Counted from the first letter of the stretch, positions 25,651 to 35,591 are shown. The stretch is DNA of 61,259 nucleotides from Oscillospiraceae bacterium (GCA_015067975.1 SVLK01000007.1:1-61259), one strand, 5' to 3'. The notes: generated by a model not told the origin, from the letters alone. Program-made: numbers and translations.

Positions 25651-25953
25651 ATGAATTGGAAAAATCTATTGGGCGTAGGACGCAGCGAACTGCTCTCTTC
25701 CGGTGTGGAGACCACCGGCAAAATTGAATCGGTCAAACTGCAGCGCTGGCTGAAGGTGAAGGATAGCCCCATCAACATCGGCAACAGCGCCGCCACCTAT
25801 CCCGCCATCATCACCGTCAGCTACGAGGTGGATGGCCAAACGTACCGCGCGCAGTTGTGGTGCAGCGCACGGCGGTATCATCCGGCAGAGGGGTTACACA
25901 TTGCCGTCCGGTACGATCCGGCGCACCCCGAACACTGCGCAGCAAAATTCTGA
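25651..25953 (+). CDS. small DUF3592-like protein
   Basis: A 100-residue protein with the pattern GKIESV...YPAIITVSYEVDGQTYRAQ...GLHIAVRYDPAHPEHC. This matches the extracellular or cytosolic beta domain of DUF3592 proteins, though the usual flanking transmembrane helices are missing. AGAGGAG precedes the ATG. It forms an operon with the LURP-one-like gene and ends before a strong terminator. The role is unknown. Confidence 0.75.
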   Translation: MNWKNLLGVGRSELLSSGVETTGKIESVKLQRWLKVKDSPINIGNSAATYPAIITVSYEVDGQTYRAQLWCSARRYHPAEGLHIAVRYDPAHPEHCAAKF

Positions 25954-25962
25954 TATTATTAA

Positions 25963-25998
25963 AAAAAGCGGTTGGAACGAAAGTTCCAACCGCTTTTT
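25963..25998. terminator. bidirectional intrinsic terminator
   Basis: A perfect 16-bp stem (AAAAAGCGGTTGGAAC and its complement) with a GAAA loop separates two convergent units and is T-rich on both sides. Confidence 0.9.
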
Positions 25999-26008
25999 CT
26001 ATGCTTAT

Positions 26009-27400
26009 TTATGCTTCGTAGATGGCTTTGCAGCCCAGATAGGTCATATAGCAGTCCAGCTTGCTGACCGTTTCGAAAGGCGCGTGCATGCTCAGCACCG
26101 GCACACCGGCGTCCAGCGTGGCGATATTGCGGTTGGCCATGTACTGGGCCACCGTACCGCCGCCGCCGGCATCCACCTTGCCCAGCTCGGCAATCTGCCA
26201 GATGACACCGGCATCGTCCAGCACGCGGCGGACAAAGGCCACCGTTTCCGCGCCGGCATCGGAGGCGCCGCTCTTGCCGCGGGCACCGGTATACTTGCAA
26301 AGGCCGATACCGTAGTTGATACGGGCGGAGTTGCGCTTTTCATAGACCTCGGCAAAGTTGGGGTCATAAGCGGCCGTCACGTCGGCGGACAGGCAGAAAG
26401 AGTTTTCATAGCACTCGCGCAGCAGCACGTTCTGGCTGTCGCACAGGTCATGGATGAAGGTATCGAAGGCGGCGGACTGCATACCCGTGACGCCCATGGA
26501 ACCAATTTCTTCCTTATCGGCCAACATGCACACGGCGGTGTGCTCCGGCACGTCGATATCGAAGATGGCCTGCAGACCTGCATAGCCGCACACACGGTCA
26601 TCATGGCCGTAGGCGCCGATCATGCTGGCATCCAGACCGATGTCAGTGGACATGGCGGCAGGCACGGCTTCCAGCTCGGCGGAGGCGAAATCGTCCTCGA
26701 TGATGCCGTACTTCTCATGCAGTTTTTCCAGCACGTGGAGCTTTACGCGCTCGCTCTCGCCGCTCTCCCCTACCGGCTCACTGCCCAGCAGGATGTTCAG
26801 GCTCTCACCGGGGATGGCCTCGCCCAGCGGCTTCTTGCTCTGCTCCGCGCCCAGATGGGGCAGTAGGTCATTGATGACAAACTTGGGCTCGTCTCCCTCG
26901 CCCAGCGCCACATGTACCACCGTGCCGTCTCGCAGCGCCACAACGCCGCGCAGCTCCAGCGGAATGGTGACCCACTGGTACTTGCGGATGCCGCCGTAAT
27001 AATGGGTCTTGAAATAGGCAAGTTCACTGTCCTCATAGAGGGGGGTGGGCTTCATGTCCAGACGCGGTGCATCGATATGGGCGGCCACAATGTGCGCGCC
27101 CTCGCTGAGGCTCTTCTTACCGATGACGGCCAGCATCACGCTCTTGCCGCGGTTGACAGTATAGACCTTGTCGCCGGCTTTCAGTTCCATGCCGCGGCGG
27201 TAGGGCACAAAGCCACGTTCCTCGGCCAACTGCATGGTACGCAGCGCGCACTCGCGCTCCGTCTTGCCGCTGTCAAGAAAATCGCGGTACAGACGGCAGT
27301 AGGCCTCCATGGCGGCCTTATCCTGCTCGGAGATCACATCATAGCCGTTCTTTGCCTTGGCAAACAGCTTTTCCTTACGCTCTTTCATTACTTCGCTCAT
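26009..27400 (-). CDS. M18 family aminopeptidase
   Basis: A 463-residue cytosolic dinuclear zinc peptidase that releases N-terminal acidic or other residues. Ligand segments AAHIDAPRLD (His, Asp), DKEEIGSMG (Glu) and the late PVLSMHAPFETVSKLD (His) are in the expected order, with a tetrahedral-assembly insertion between. The start at 27400 has AGGAGG upstream and overlaps the tsaC-coaE stop by four bases, so translation is coupled to it. Confidence 0.94.
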   Translation of the reverse strand: MSEVMKERKEKLFAKAKNGYDVISEQDKAAMEAYCRLYRDFLDSGKTERECALRTMQLAEERGFVPYRRGMELKAGDKVYTVNRGKSVMLAVIGKKSLSEGAHIVAAHIDAPRLDMKPTPLYEDSELAYFKTHYYGGIRKYQWVTIPLELRGVVALRDGTVVHVALGEGDEPKFVINDLLPHLGAEQSKKPLGEAIPGESLNILLGSEPVGESGESERVKLHVLEKLHEKYGIIEDDFASAELEAVPAAMSTDIGLDASMIGAYGHDDRVCGYAGLQAIFDIDVPEHTAVCMLADKEEIGSMGVTGMQSAAFDTFIHDLCDSQNVLLRECYENSFCLSADVTAAYDPNFAEVYEKRNSARINYGIGLCKYTGARGKSGASDAGAETVAFVRRVLDDAGVIWQIAELGKVDAGGGGTVAQYMANRNIATLDAGVPVLSMHAPFETVSKLDCYMTYLGCKAIYEA

Positions 27401-29019
27401 TTGGTTGTTTCCTCCTCGATCAAACGGGTGAAAAACTGCAGCGCCTGCTGCTCAAACGCGGCGGGACTGTCCGCCGTGTTCTCCAGCACATCGGTGCAGC
27501 TGCGGTGATAAAAGGCTTCGTCTTTCTGTGCGGCAATGCGCATGCGGGCATACTCTTCCGAAATGCCGTCGCGCGCCATGATGCGCTTCACGCGCACCTC
27601 GGACGGGGCGGTAATGCCCACGGTACGGCAGCACAGGCTGCTCATGCCGCTTTCGATCAGGTTAATGGCATCAAAGCCCACCAGATCATGCCCCATGGCA
27701 CGGCGTGCCGCCTCCGGCACCAAGTGGGCATAGACGATGGCGTTGAGCCGGTCCATGGCGGCAGGATTCCGGAACACTACAGCCCCCAGCTTCTGCCGGT
27801 CCAGCGTGCCGTCGGGCAAAAACACATCGCCGAACGCTTCTGTAATAGCACGGCGCATAGGCGCGTCACTGCGCAGCATCTCGTGATACAGGGCATCGCA
27901 GTCGAGAATATAGCCGCCCAACTGCTCCAAGGCGCGCAGCGCACTGGTCTTGCCGGCACCGGTGCCGCCGGTGAGGCCGATCATCAGCCCGCTGCCGGCA
28001 TCCACGGTGTGGAAGCCGGCAGCTTTTTTCAGCCGGTTGCTCACCGCCAGACCCAGACCCGTTTCATCAGGGCACTGGGCGAAAATTTGGGTCACATCCG
28101 TAGCATCAAAAGTGCGCAGCGCATCAAACACAGCGCGGGAATGGGCCGCTTTATCCTCGGCAGGGCCGAGGCAGCGCACCTCATGGCCGGCATAGAGGGG
28201 TGCGAACTCGTCAAAGCAGATGACACCGGACGAAGGCGTCAGCTGCCCAAGAATATAAGCGGCGCTGCGCTGGGGCGAGCCGGTGACCACAGTGACCGGC
28301 GCTTTGGGGGCATAGTGGCGATACTTCATGCCGGGAGCGCGGGGTTTCTCCCCCTCACCCAGCTTTTCGCGCACGGCGCGATCCACCTGCACCTCGCCCA
28401 GTACCTCTTCCAGCGCTTCCAGCGGCAATCCGCCGGGGCGCAGCAATCGCGGCGGCGTAACGGTCAAGTCAATAATCGTAGACTCCACGCCCACACGGCA
28501 CGCACCGCCATCCACGATGGCATCGATGCGGCCGGACATGTCCTCGATCATATGCGCTGCCGTGGTGGGGCTGGGGCGGCCGGATAGGTTTCCGCTGGGT
28601 GCGGCGATGGGCACATCGGCCGCGGCGATGATCGCCAGCGTCACCGCATGGGCTGGACAGCGGACACCTACCGTATCCAGTCCGCCGGTGGTACGCAGCG
28701 GCACGACGGGTTTACGGCGCAGAATCATGGTCAGCGGACCGGGCCAGAAACGCTCGGCCAGCGTATAGGCCACTTTCGGCACGTCCTCACAGTACCGCGT
28801 CAGCCAATCGGCCGAAGGAACATGAAGAATCAGCGGGTTATCCTGCGGGCGGCCTTTGGCCTCGAAAATGCGGCGCACCGCATCCTCATTCAAGCCGTCA
28901 GCACCCAGTCCGTAGACCGTTTCGGTGGGAATGCCCACCAAGCCGCCGCGAGAAAGGATCGCGGCGGCTTCAGCAATAGCAGTATGTTCTTTTTCCGGAT
29001 GAAATATCCTTGTTTCCAC
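27397..29019 (-). CDS. tsaC-coaE: threonylcarbamoyl-AMP synthase fused to dephospho-CoA kinase
   Basis: A 540-residue fusion. Residues 1-205 are the YrdC/Sua5 catalytic domain (GGLVGIPTETVYGLG, KGRPQDNPL, APSGNLSG), which makes threonylcarbamoyl-AMP for the t6A modification of tRNA. Residues 206-345 are the Sua5 C-terminal domain. Residues 346-540 are CoaE, with P-loop GGTGAGKT and the DCDALYHEM, RNPAAMDRLN and VIDxIxL-like segments; it performs the last step of CoA synthesis. The GTG start at 29019 has GAGG at good spacing. No stop or frameshift separates the parts. Confidence 0.92.
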   Translation of the reverse strand: METRIFHPEKEHTAIAEAAAILSRGGLVGIPTETVYGLGADGLNEDAVRRIFEAKGRPQDNPLILHVPSADWLTRYCEDVPKVAYTLAERFWPGPLTMILRRKPVVPLRTTGGLDTVGVRCPAHAVTLAIIAAADVPIAAPSGNLSGRPSPTTAAHMIEDMSGRIDAIVDGGACRVGVESTIIDLTVTPPRLLRPGGLPLEALEEVLGEVQVDRAVREKLGEGEKPRAPGMKYRHYAPKAPVTVVTGSPQRSAAYILGQLTPSSGVICFDEFAPLYAGHEVRCLGPAEDKAAHSRAVFDALRTFDATDVTQIFAQCPDETGLGLAVSNRLKKAAGFHTVDAGSGLMIGLTGGTGAGKTSALRALEQLGGYILDCDALYHEMLRSDAPMRRAITEAFGDVFLPDGTLDRQKLGAVVFRNPAAMDRLNAIVYAHLVPEAARRAMGHDLVGFDAINLIESGMSSLCCRTVGITAPSEVRVKRIMARDGISEEYARMRIAAQKDEAFYHRSCTDVLENTADSPAAFEQQALQFFTRLIEEETTK

Positions 29020-29053
29020 GATGTATGCCTCGAAATGTGAATCTTTTGTATGA

Positions 29054-29695
29054 TCAGAGGCCCAGATCTTCACCGATCAGCACGACCTTGATCTTGCCGG
29101 CGGGACGGCACAGGCGGGTCTCCACCATGTAGCAGCAGCAACTCTCGCTGCCCGTGCAGTCAGCGCACAGACCGTTGGCATTGCAGGGCGTCTTGGCGGT
29201 GGGGAAGCGCTGCACCACAGCAGGCGCGGTATAATTGCGGACCTGGGCATAGGCCTCATCCATGTCCTTGACCACCTTGTTCATGCCGGCCACAACGATC
29301 ACGCTCTTGGGGCCAAAGCACATAGCGGCCACGCGGTTGCCGTTGCCGTCGATGTTGAACAGCTCACCGGTCTGGGTGATGGCGTTGGAGCTGGTAAGGA
29401 AGGTATCGCAGGTGAGACCGGCGCGCATGATGGCGACGCGCTCGGGCATATCCTTGGCGGTGTCACGATCCAGCACCTTCTGGCCGCGCTGGGCGAGCAG
29501 CTGCTTGATGCCCAGCTCATCCACCGTCAGCGTGCCGCCCCAGGAGACCACGTCTTCCTCAGGGATCAGTTCCAGCACTTTGGCCACGGCTTCTTCGCGG
29601 GTAGAGCAGTAATACGCATCAAAATGGCGCTTTTTCAGATTCTCGGCCACCACGGGACCGGCTTTGTCATAACGAATCTTTCTGGGCTGCAGCAT
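29054..29695 (-). CDS. LUD-domain (lactate utilisation LutC-like) protein
   Basis: A 213-residue LUD-fold protein. DVVSWGGTLTVDELGI, LTSSNAITQTGELFNIDGNGNRVA and GPKSVIVVAGMNKVV match the family. A Cys-rich tail (CNANGLCADC...CCCYM) may bind an iron-sulfur cluster or metal. Stand-alone LUD proteins are common in Clostridia, without the LutAB partners, and their role is not settled. AAAGGAG precedes 29695. It follows prfA by 14 bases. Confidence 0.88.
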   Translation of the reverse strand: MLQPRKIRYDKAGPVVAENLKKRHFDAYYCSTREEAVAKVLELIPEEDVVSWGGTLTVDELGIKQLLAQRGQKVLDRDTAKDMPERVAIMRAGLTCDTFLTSSNAITQTGELFNIDGNGNRVAAMCFGPKSVIVVAGMNKVVKDMDEAYAQVRNYTAPAVVQRFPTAKTPCNANGLCADCTGSESCCCYMVETRLCRPAGKIKVVLIGEDLGL

Positions 29696-29709
29696 AGTTC
29701 TTTCTCCTT

Positions 29710-30774
29710 TCATTCTCCCTCCTGCAACCGGCGGGCCTGATCGGCCACGGTCAGTGCATCCACGAGGGCATCCAAGTCGCCGTTGATCACGGCAGCAATG
29801 TTGAAGTTCTTACTATCACCCGTCAGCCGGTGGTCGGTGACCCGGTTCTGCGGGAAATTGTACGTGCGGATCTTGCCGCTGCGGTCACCCGTGCCCACCT
29901 GCGAGCGGCGGGTCTGGGCGATGGCGGCATTCTGCTTCTCCTGCTCGGCTTCATAGAGCTTGGTACGCAGGATCTTCATGGCGCGGTCGCGGTTTTTATG
30001 CTGACTGCGCTCATCCTGACACTCCACCACCGTGCCGGTTGGCAGGTGTGTGATGCGGATGGCGGATTCCGTTTTATTGACGTGCTGTCCGCCGGCACCG
30101 GAAGAGCGGAACGTATCGATCTGCAGATCCTTGGGGTCGATGGAAAACTCCACCTCCTCCGCCTCGGGCATGACGGCGACCGTGGCAGCCGAGGTCTGGA
30201 TGCGGCCGGAGGACTCCGTTTCCGGCACACGCTGCACGCGGTGGGTACCGGCCTCGAACTTCAGCCGGGAATAGGCGCCATCCCCCTCGATGGTCAGGCT
30301 GACTTCCTTGATGCCGCCCAGCTCCGTTTCGTTGCAGCTGGCAATCTCCAGCTGCCAGCCGCGGCGCTCGGCGTACATGGTATACATACGCAGCAGGTCG
30401 GCTGCAAACAGCGCGCCTTCTTCCCCGCCTACGCCGCTGCGGATTTCCAGCACCACACCCTTATCATCGTTGGGGTCGCGGGGCAGCAGCAATACTTTCA
30501 GCTCTTCCTGCAGACGCTCACGGTCCTCTTTGGCCTGCTGCAGCTCCTCCTGCGCCAGCTGACGCATCTCCGCGTCGCTCAACAGTTCCAGTGCATCGGC
30601 AATGCGTGTCTCGGCATCGCAATAGGCGCGGTAGGCGGCCACCACAGGTGTCAGTTCTTTCTGCTCACGGCTGAGGCTGCGCAGCTTATCCCGGTCGCCG
30701 TAGATAGCGGGATCGCCCAGCGCAGTTTCCACTTCCTGCAGACGCTGCTCGATTTGTTTGAGTTTATCCAGCAT
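29710..30774 (-). CDS. prfA: peptide chain release factor 1
   Basis: A 354-residue class I release factor that reads UAA and UAG. The PxT-type anticodon tripeptide region lies in [20 protein letters not shown], and the catalytic GGQ loop is [15 protein letters not shown] (near 225). Length is typical. AGGAG precedes the start. A prmC (release factor methyltransferase) gene, often adjacent, is absent here; the neighbour upstream is a flavodoxin gene. Confidence 0.97.
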   Translation of the reverse strand: MLDKLKQIEQRLQEVETALGDPAIYGDRDKLRSLSREQKELTPVVAAYRAYCDAETRIADALELLSDAEMRQLAQEELQQAKEDRERLQEELKVLLLPRDPNDDKGVVLEIRSGVGGEEGALFAADLLRMYTMYAERRGWQLEIASCNETELGGIKEVSLTIEGDGAYSRLKFEAGTHRVQRVPETESSGRIQTSAATVAVMPEAEEVEFSIDPKDLQIDTFRSSGAGGQHVNKTESAIRITHLPTGTVVECQDERSQHKNRDRAMKILRTKLYEAEQEKQNAAIAQTRRSQVGTGDRSGKIRTYNFPQNRVTDHRLTGDSKNFNIAAVINGDLDALVDALTVADQARRLQEGE

Positions 30775-30783
30775 GGAAACTCC

Positions 30784-31269
30784 TTATCTGCCCAAAAATG
30801 CTTTGGCTTCCTGCACGAACTTATCGCGCCAGAACTCATAGCCCACTTCACCCACACGCAGGGAATGGGCAAACAGATGGGGTGCGGCAGTATACTGATC
30901 CATCTGGTCGTATACCTCTTCATAATGGTGATCACTGTCGCGGGTGATGACATAAGCCACGCGCTTAGGCTCCAGTCCACGGCGCTTCAAAAAGGCGCGG
31001 ATCACGCTGGAGCAGCGGCCGGCCCACACGGGAGTGCCGATGACCACCAGACGGTATTCCTCCAGCGGTTTCTCCGTTTCAAAATGCTGCAGAGGACGGG
31101 TGGAGTGGCGCATTGCCTCCATGCCGGAGCGCAGAAATCCGCGCCAGCCGCGGCGATCCTGTCCGTCGGTGATCTCCACCAGTTCGGCGTCCAGCGCCGC
31201 GGCGATCTCCTCCATGGCACGGCGGGTCTTACCGGTGCGGGAATAATAAATGCATAATACGTCGCTCAT
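30784..31269 (-). CDS. flavodoxin-like protein
   Basis: A 161-residue flavodoxin fold. The FMN phosphate-binding loop is YYSRTGKTRRA (9-19), followed by VVIGTPVWAGRCSSVIRAFL for the ring-binding region. It could be an electron carrier or a flavodoxin-domain oxidoreductase. AGGAGG precedes the ATG. It is the second gene after the ABC-F ATPase in a packed run. Confidence 0.88.
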   Translation of the reverse strand: MSDVLCIYYSRTGKTRRAMEEIAAALDAELVEITDGQDRRGWRGFLRSGMEAMRHSTRPLQHFETEKPLEEYRLVVIGTPVWAGRCSSVIRAFLKRRGLEPKRVAYVITRDSDHHYEEVYDQMDQYTAAPHLFAHSLRVGEVGYEFWRDKFVQEAKAFLGR

Positions 31270-31279
31270 ATGCTTCCTC

Positions 31280-33175
31280 CTATTCTTCCAGCTGCAGGCT
31301 CAGCTCCTCCCAGCGGCTCATTTCTTCCATCAGCCGCTGCTCGGTTGCCTGCTTCTGGGCATATACTTCGTTCAGTTTTCCGGCGTCGCACGCCACTTCC
31401 TCCATCAGCGCGTCCAGTCGGGCACACTCGGCCTCCAGCTTGGAGATGCCGGTTTCACAGATGGTCAGCTGGCGGCGCAGCGCCTGCTTTTCGCGGTTGC
31501 CGCGCTGGGGGCGGGTATCGCCCTTCTTCTCCGCCTTGGGGGCGGGTACGGCGCGGCGCTTTTCCTCAGCCTTCACCGCTTTATATTCGGCAAAGCCCAT
31601 GGGATAGTCGGTGATCGTACCATCCGCCAATTCCCAGATACGGGTGGCGAAACGGTTGATGAAATAGCGGTCGTGGGACACGAACAGCAGCGCGCCATCA
31701 TAGGCCTCCACCGCCTCCTCGATCCACTCCCGCGAGGCGATATCCAAATGGTTGGTAGGCTCGTCCAACACCAGGAAGTTGATCTCCTCGTCCATCAGCA
31801 TGCAAAGCCGCAGACGGCTCAGCTCGCCGCCGGAGAGCACCGACACGCTTTTGAACACGTCCTCGCCCTGAAACTGGTAGGCCGCCAGACGGTTGCGGGC
31901 GCTTTGGGCGGACATGTTCTTCTTGGCGTAGAGCATGGTGTCCACCAGATTGCGCTCCGGGTGGTCGAAATGAATGATCTGAGGCAAATAGGCACTGCGG
32001 ATGGCGGGGCCAGTACGAATCATGCCGCGATCCACGCTCTCTTGCTGCATGATCATGTTCAGCAGCGTGGTTTTACCCGTACCGTTATCGCCGATAAAGG
32101 CGATACGCTCGCCGCCGGTGACCCGCAGGTAGATATCGGAAAAGAGGGTTCTCTCATCAAAGGATTTGCTGATGCCCTTGATCTGCAGCACCTCGTCGCC
32201 CTTGAACTCGCGGCTGGCAAAGCGCGCGTCCATCTTCTTGGCTTTGGTGGGTTTGGACGTGGTACGCATACGCTCAATGCGCCGCTCCATACTGATGGCA
32301 CGGCGGTATGTCTTGTCCAAACCCTTGAAGGCGAACATACGCAGCTGCTCGGCCGCCGCCTCCAACTGCTCGATCTTGGCCTCCTGCTTCAGGTACTGCT
32401 TCATCTGCTCCTGATAGCGGCGCTCTTTCTCGATGGCATAGAAGCTGTAGTTACCGCTGTAGAACTCGGCCTTGCCGTCCAGCACCTCGATGACACGGGT
32501 GACGGTACGGTCGAGGAAATAGCGGTCATGGGAGATAGTGACCACGGTGCCGTGGAATTTGTTGAGGTACTCCTCCAGCCACTCGGTGGCCTGCAGATCC
32601 AGATGGTTGGTGGGCTCATCCAGCAGCAGGATATCCGTATCCTCCAAAATGAGGCGGCCCAGATTCACCCGGGTCTTTTCGCCGCCGGACAGCTGGTCGA
32701 AAAGCCGCGTGCGCATCTCAGCATCGATGCTAAGGCCGTTGGCCACCTTATTGACCGCCGTATCCGTGTCGTAGCCGCCCAAACCCTCAAACCGGGCGGT
32801 CAGTTCGCCGTAGCGGCGCAGGATCTGCTCGTCGCTCTCGCCGTTGGCCATGCGCTCTGTCAGCGCATCCATCTCGTCTTTCAGGCGGTGCATCCGCGCA
32901 AAGGCAGACTGCAGCACGTCCTCCACCGTATAGCCGGCAGGATACACGGGGATCTGGGAGATCAGTCCTACACGGCGTCCGGAGGCGATGACCACATCGC
33001 CCTCGTCATAGTCCAGTTCGCCGGTGAGGATGCGGAACAGCGTGGTCTTGCCCGCACCGTTCTTGCCCAGCAGACCTACACGCTCACCGGTGTCGATCTG
33101 GAACGTCAAACCGTCTAATATTTTCTTTTCCAGATCAAAGGACTTGACCAGTCCCGATACGCTGATGTCGATCAT
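31280..33175 (-). CDS. ABC-F family ATP-binding protein
   Basis: A 631-residue soluble protein with two ABC ATPase domains and no membrane helices. Walker A motifs are GKNGAGKTT (about 37-45) and GDNGTGKTT (about 347-355). Signatures are LSGGEKTRVNLG and LSGGELSRLRL, with Walker B LLLDEPTNHLD and LVLDEPTNHLD. An arginine/lysine-rich linker (about 250-320) and a C-terminal coiled coil complete the ABC-F plan. Such proteins act on the ribosome; this one looks like the YdiF/Uup group. It overlaps the murF stop by four bases. Confidence 0.93.
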   Translation of the reverse strand: MIDISVSGLVKSFDLEKKILDGLTFQIDTGERVGLLGKNGAGKTTLFRILTGELDYDEGDVVIASGRRVGLISQIPVYPAGYTVEDVLQSAFARMHRLKDEMDALTERMANGESDEQILRRYGELTARFEGLGGYDTDTAVNKVANGLSIDAEMRTRLFDQLSGGEKTRVNLGRLILEDTDILLLDEPTNHLDLQATEWLEEYLNKFHGTVVTISHDRYFLDRTVTRVIEVLDGKAEFYSGNYSFYAIEKERRYQEQMKQYLKQEAKIEQLEAAAEQLRMFAFKGLDKTYRRAISMERRIERMRTTSKPTKAKKMDARFASREFKGDEVLQIKGISKSFDERTLFSDIYLRVTGGERIAFIGDNGTGKTTLLNMIMQQESVDRGMIRTGPAIRSAYLPQIIHFDHPERNLVDTMLYAKKNMSAQSARNRLAAYQFQGEDVFKSVSVLSGGELSRLRLCMLMDEEINFLVLDEPTNHLDIASREWIEEAVEAYDGALLFVSHDRYFINRFATRIWELADGTITDYPMGFAEYKAVKAEEKRRAVPAPKAEKKGDTRPQRGNREKQALRRQLTICETGISKLEAECARLDALMEEVACDAGKLNEVYAQKQATEQRLMEEMSRWEELSLQLEE

Positions 33176-34533
33176 TGATAGGTTTCTTCCAGTTCTTTCG
33201 CAATTTTCTCAAATCCCATGGAATGGGACGCTTTCACCAGCACGGTGGTGCCGGGAATAAACAGATCACGGATCACAGGCATTGCCTCTTCGATGGTGAG
33301 GAAGTGCTGCGCCTTTGCACCGGCCGTTGCGGCAATATCCGCCGATTTGGGGCCGATGGCCACCACGGCATCCACCGGCAGCTGCGCTGCCAGTGCACCC
33401 ACTTCGCGGTGGGCAGGCACACTCACCTCGCCCAGCTCGCCCATGTCACCCAGCACGGCCACCTTATGGCCGGCCGTGCCGCTGAGGATCTGCAGAGCCG
33501 AGCACATGGCCTGCGGGTTGGCGTTATAGCAGTCATCCACCAGCAAACGTTCCTCGCGCAGCTTCACGCGGCGCATGCGGCTGCCGGTGGTAAGATAATT
33601 GGCAACACCGGCCACGATCTCCGCCTCGCTCATGCCCAGTTCTTCGGCAATGGCGGTAGCCATGGAAACGGAGTAGATCATATACCGGCCGGGAGATGGC
33701 ACAGACAGGCGGTAGCTCTGCTTTTTAGTGGTGACGGTGCAGTCCATACCGTCCATACCGCGCTCGACGATGTCGCTGACGCGGACGTCGCAATACTCGC
33801 TCTCACCGCACAGCACCGTTTTGAAAGGCAGCTCCAGCGTGCGCAGCAGCGCATCATCGCCATTGAGCACGGCCAGGCCGCCCGGCTGCAGATCTTCAAA
33901 GATCTCGCTCTTGGCTTTCAGCACGCCGAGGCGGGAGTTATCCATATTCTCGATATGGGCATCACCGATATTGGTCAGCACCGCCACGGTGGGGCGCACT
34001 GCCATCCCCAGATAGCGCAGATCGCCGTAGGTATCGATGCCCGTTTCAATGACGGCAGCCTCATGGTGCTGCTCCAGCTGCAGCAGCGTCAGGGGCGTGC
34101 CGATCTCGTTATTGAGGTTACCAAAGGTCTTCAGTGTGGAAAAATGCTCGGAGAGCACGGCGGCGATCATCTGCTTGGTGGTGGTCTTACCGGCGCTGCC
34201 ACTGATCTGCACCACAGGGATGTCGAACAGGCCGCGATACCACGCCGACAGGGCGCGCAGCGCCAGTTTGGTGTCCTCTACCTGCACGTAGAACTTGCCC
34301 TCTTCCATGGTTTCGGGCACGCGGGAGCAAAGGCAGCCCACCGCGCCCTGGGCAAATGCCTGCGAGAGATAATTATGGCCGTCAAACCGCTCGCCCACCA
34401 ACGGGATAAACAGCTGACCCTCCGCGTTCTTGCGGCTGTCGGTGGTGACGCCGTCAAAGCCGTCGGCACTGCCGCGCTGCAGCAGCGTACCGTCCACAGC
34501 ACGGCACAGGTCATTGAGCGTACAGTGCATCAT
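33172..34533 (-). CDS. murF: UDP-N-acetylmuramoyl-tripeptide--D-alanyl-D-alanine ligase
   Basis: A 453-residue Mur ligase that adds D-Ala-D-Ala to the UDP-MurNAc tripeptide. The N-terminal domain carries VTTDSRKNAEGQLFIPLVGERFDGH, the ATP loop is SGSAGKTTTK (the usual Asn is Ala), TFGNLNNEIGTPLTLL and VDDCYNANPQAM are substrate motifs. Two ATGs (34533, 34530) overlap the ddl stop; GCGGAG is upstream. It takes the dipeptide made by the neighbouring Ddl. Confidence 0.95.
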   Translation of the reverse strand: MMHCTLNDLCRAVDGTLLQRGSADGFDGVTTDSRKNAEGQLFIPLVGERFDGHNYLSQAFAQGAVGCLCSRVPETMEEGKFYVQVEDTKLALRALSAWYRGLFDIPVVQISGSAGKTTTKQMIAAVLSEHFSTLKTFGNLNNEIGTPLTLLQLEQHHEAAVIETGIDTYGDLRYLGMAVRPTVAVLTNIGDAHIENMDNSRLGVLKAKSEIFEDLQPGGLAVLNGDDALLRTLELPFKTVLCGESEYCDVRVSDIVERGMDGMDCTVTTKKQSYRLSVPSPGRYMIYSVSMATAIAEELGMSEAEIVAGVANYLTTGSRMRRVKLREERLLVDDCYNANPQAMCSALQILSGTAGHKVAVLGDMGELGEVSVPAHREVGALAAQLPVDAVVAIGPKSADIAATAGAKAQHFLTIEEAMPVIRDLFIPGTTVLVKASHSMGFEKIAKELEETYQ

Positions 34534-35591
34534 TTGTGCTCCGCCTTTCTCACTTTCATGGACTCCAGCACGATGGTCTCGCACAGGTCGGGATAGGACA
34601 TACCCACCGCCGCAGCTTCCTGCGGGAACAGGCTGGTGGGCGTCATGCCGGGCAGGGTATTGACTTCCAGACACCAGGGCTTGCCCTCAGCGTCCAGCAA
34701 AAAGTCAGTGCGGGAATAGACACTCAGACCCAGTGCGCGGTGGAGCTTCAGGGCCATCTCGCCCATCTCATGCCACACGCTCTCTTCGATCTGGGCGGGG
34801 CACACCTCGGTAACAAACTCGGACTGGTACTTGGCCTCGTAGTCAAAATAGGCGTTCTTGGGAATGATCTCCACGGCGGGGAGATAGCGGTCACCCAGCA
34901 CGCCCACCGTCAGCTCACGGCCGGTGATCTTCTTCTCCACGATCACATGGTTGCCGTAGGCGAGGATGCTGTGCAGCGCCTTTTCCAGCTGCTCCTTGGT
35001 ATCGGGCAGTTCCACGCCGATGGAGCTGCCGCCGTTAACGATCTTCACAGCGCAGGGCACTTCCAGCTCCTGCACCAGACGGGGAATATCCGCCTCGGTA
35101 TACACCACATCGCGCCAGGGGGCATTGCGGATGCCCTCGGCATCCAGATAGCGCTTGGTGATGGCCTTATCCATGGCCATGCCGCTGCTCAGATAGCCCG
35201 AGCCGGTATAGGGCACACCCAGCAGATCCAGCGTAGCCTGCATACGGCCATCCTCACCGCAGGAGCCGTGGAGCGCCAGAAACACCACATCGGCCATGGC
35301 GCACACCGTCAGCACGTCCTTGCCCAGCATGGAATCGCTCTGATCCTTACGGCTGCGGCGCACGGCGGCCAGATCCGGCTCGGTGCTCTCCACGCGCACG
35401 TCACTGCACAGCCCGTCGGGAGCATCAAATACCTCTTCCAGCGTACCGGTATAATTCTCCAGGCCAAGGAACATATCCACCAGGATCGCCTGATGGCCCT
35501 TTTCGCGCAGTGCGCGGCACACGCCGGTACCGGTCACCAGTGCCACGTTACGTTCCGTACTCAATCCGCCGGCCAAAACAACGATTTTCAT
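34530..35591 (-). CDS. ddl: D-alanine--D-alanine ligase
   Basis: A 353-residue ATP-grasp enzyme that makes the D-Ala-D-Ala dipeptide for peptidoglycan. Motifs include LAGGLSTERNVAL, LHGSCGEDGRMQATLDLLGVPYTGSGYLSSGMAMDK, the PCAVKIVNGGSSIGV loop, and EVNTLPGMTPTSLFPQ. AGGTG and two adjacent ATGs (35594, 35591) mark the start; the second is better spaced. The terminal-residue specificity cannot be assigned with certainty from the KxY-type position alone. Confidence 0.95.
   Translation of the reverse strand: MKIVVLAGGLSTERNVALVTGTGVCRALREKGHQAILVDMFLGLENYTGTLEEVFDAPDGLCSDVRVESTEPDLAAVRRSRKDQSDSMLGKDVLTVCAMADVVFLALHGSCGEDGRMQATLDLLGVPYTGSGYLSSGMAMDKAITKRYLDAEGIRNAPWRDVVYTEADIPRLVQELEVPCAVKIVNGGSSIGVELPDTKEQLEKALHSILAYGNHVIVEKKITGRELTVGVLGDRYLPAVEIIPKNAYFDYEAKYQSEFVTEVCPAQIEESVWHEMGEMALKLHRALGLSVYSRTDFLLDAEGKPWCLEVNTLPGMTPTSLFPQEAAAVGMSYPDLCETIVLESMKVRKAEHK

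Noticed and set aside
34100-34215. MurF P-loop with Ala in place of the usual Asn (SGSAGKTTTK)
   Set aside because: The substitution occurs in several clostridial MurF proteins and all other motifs are intact, so it is not evidence of inactivity.
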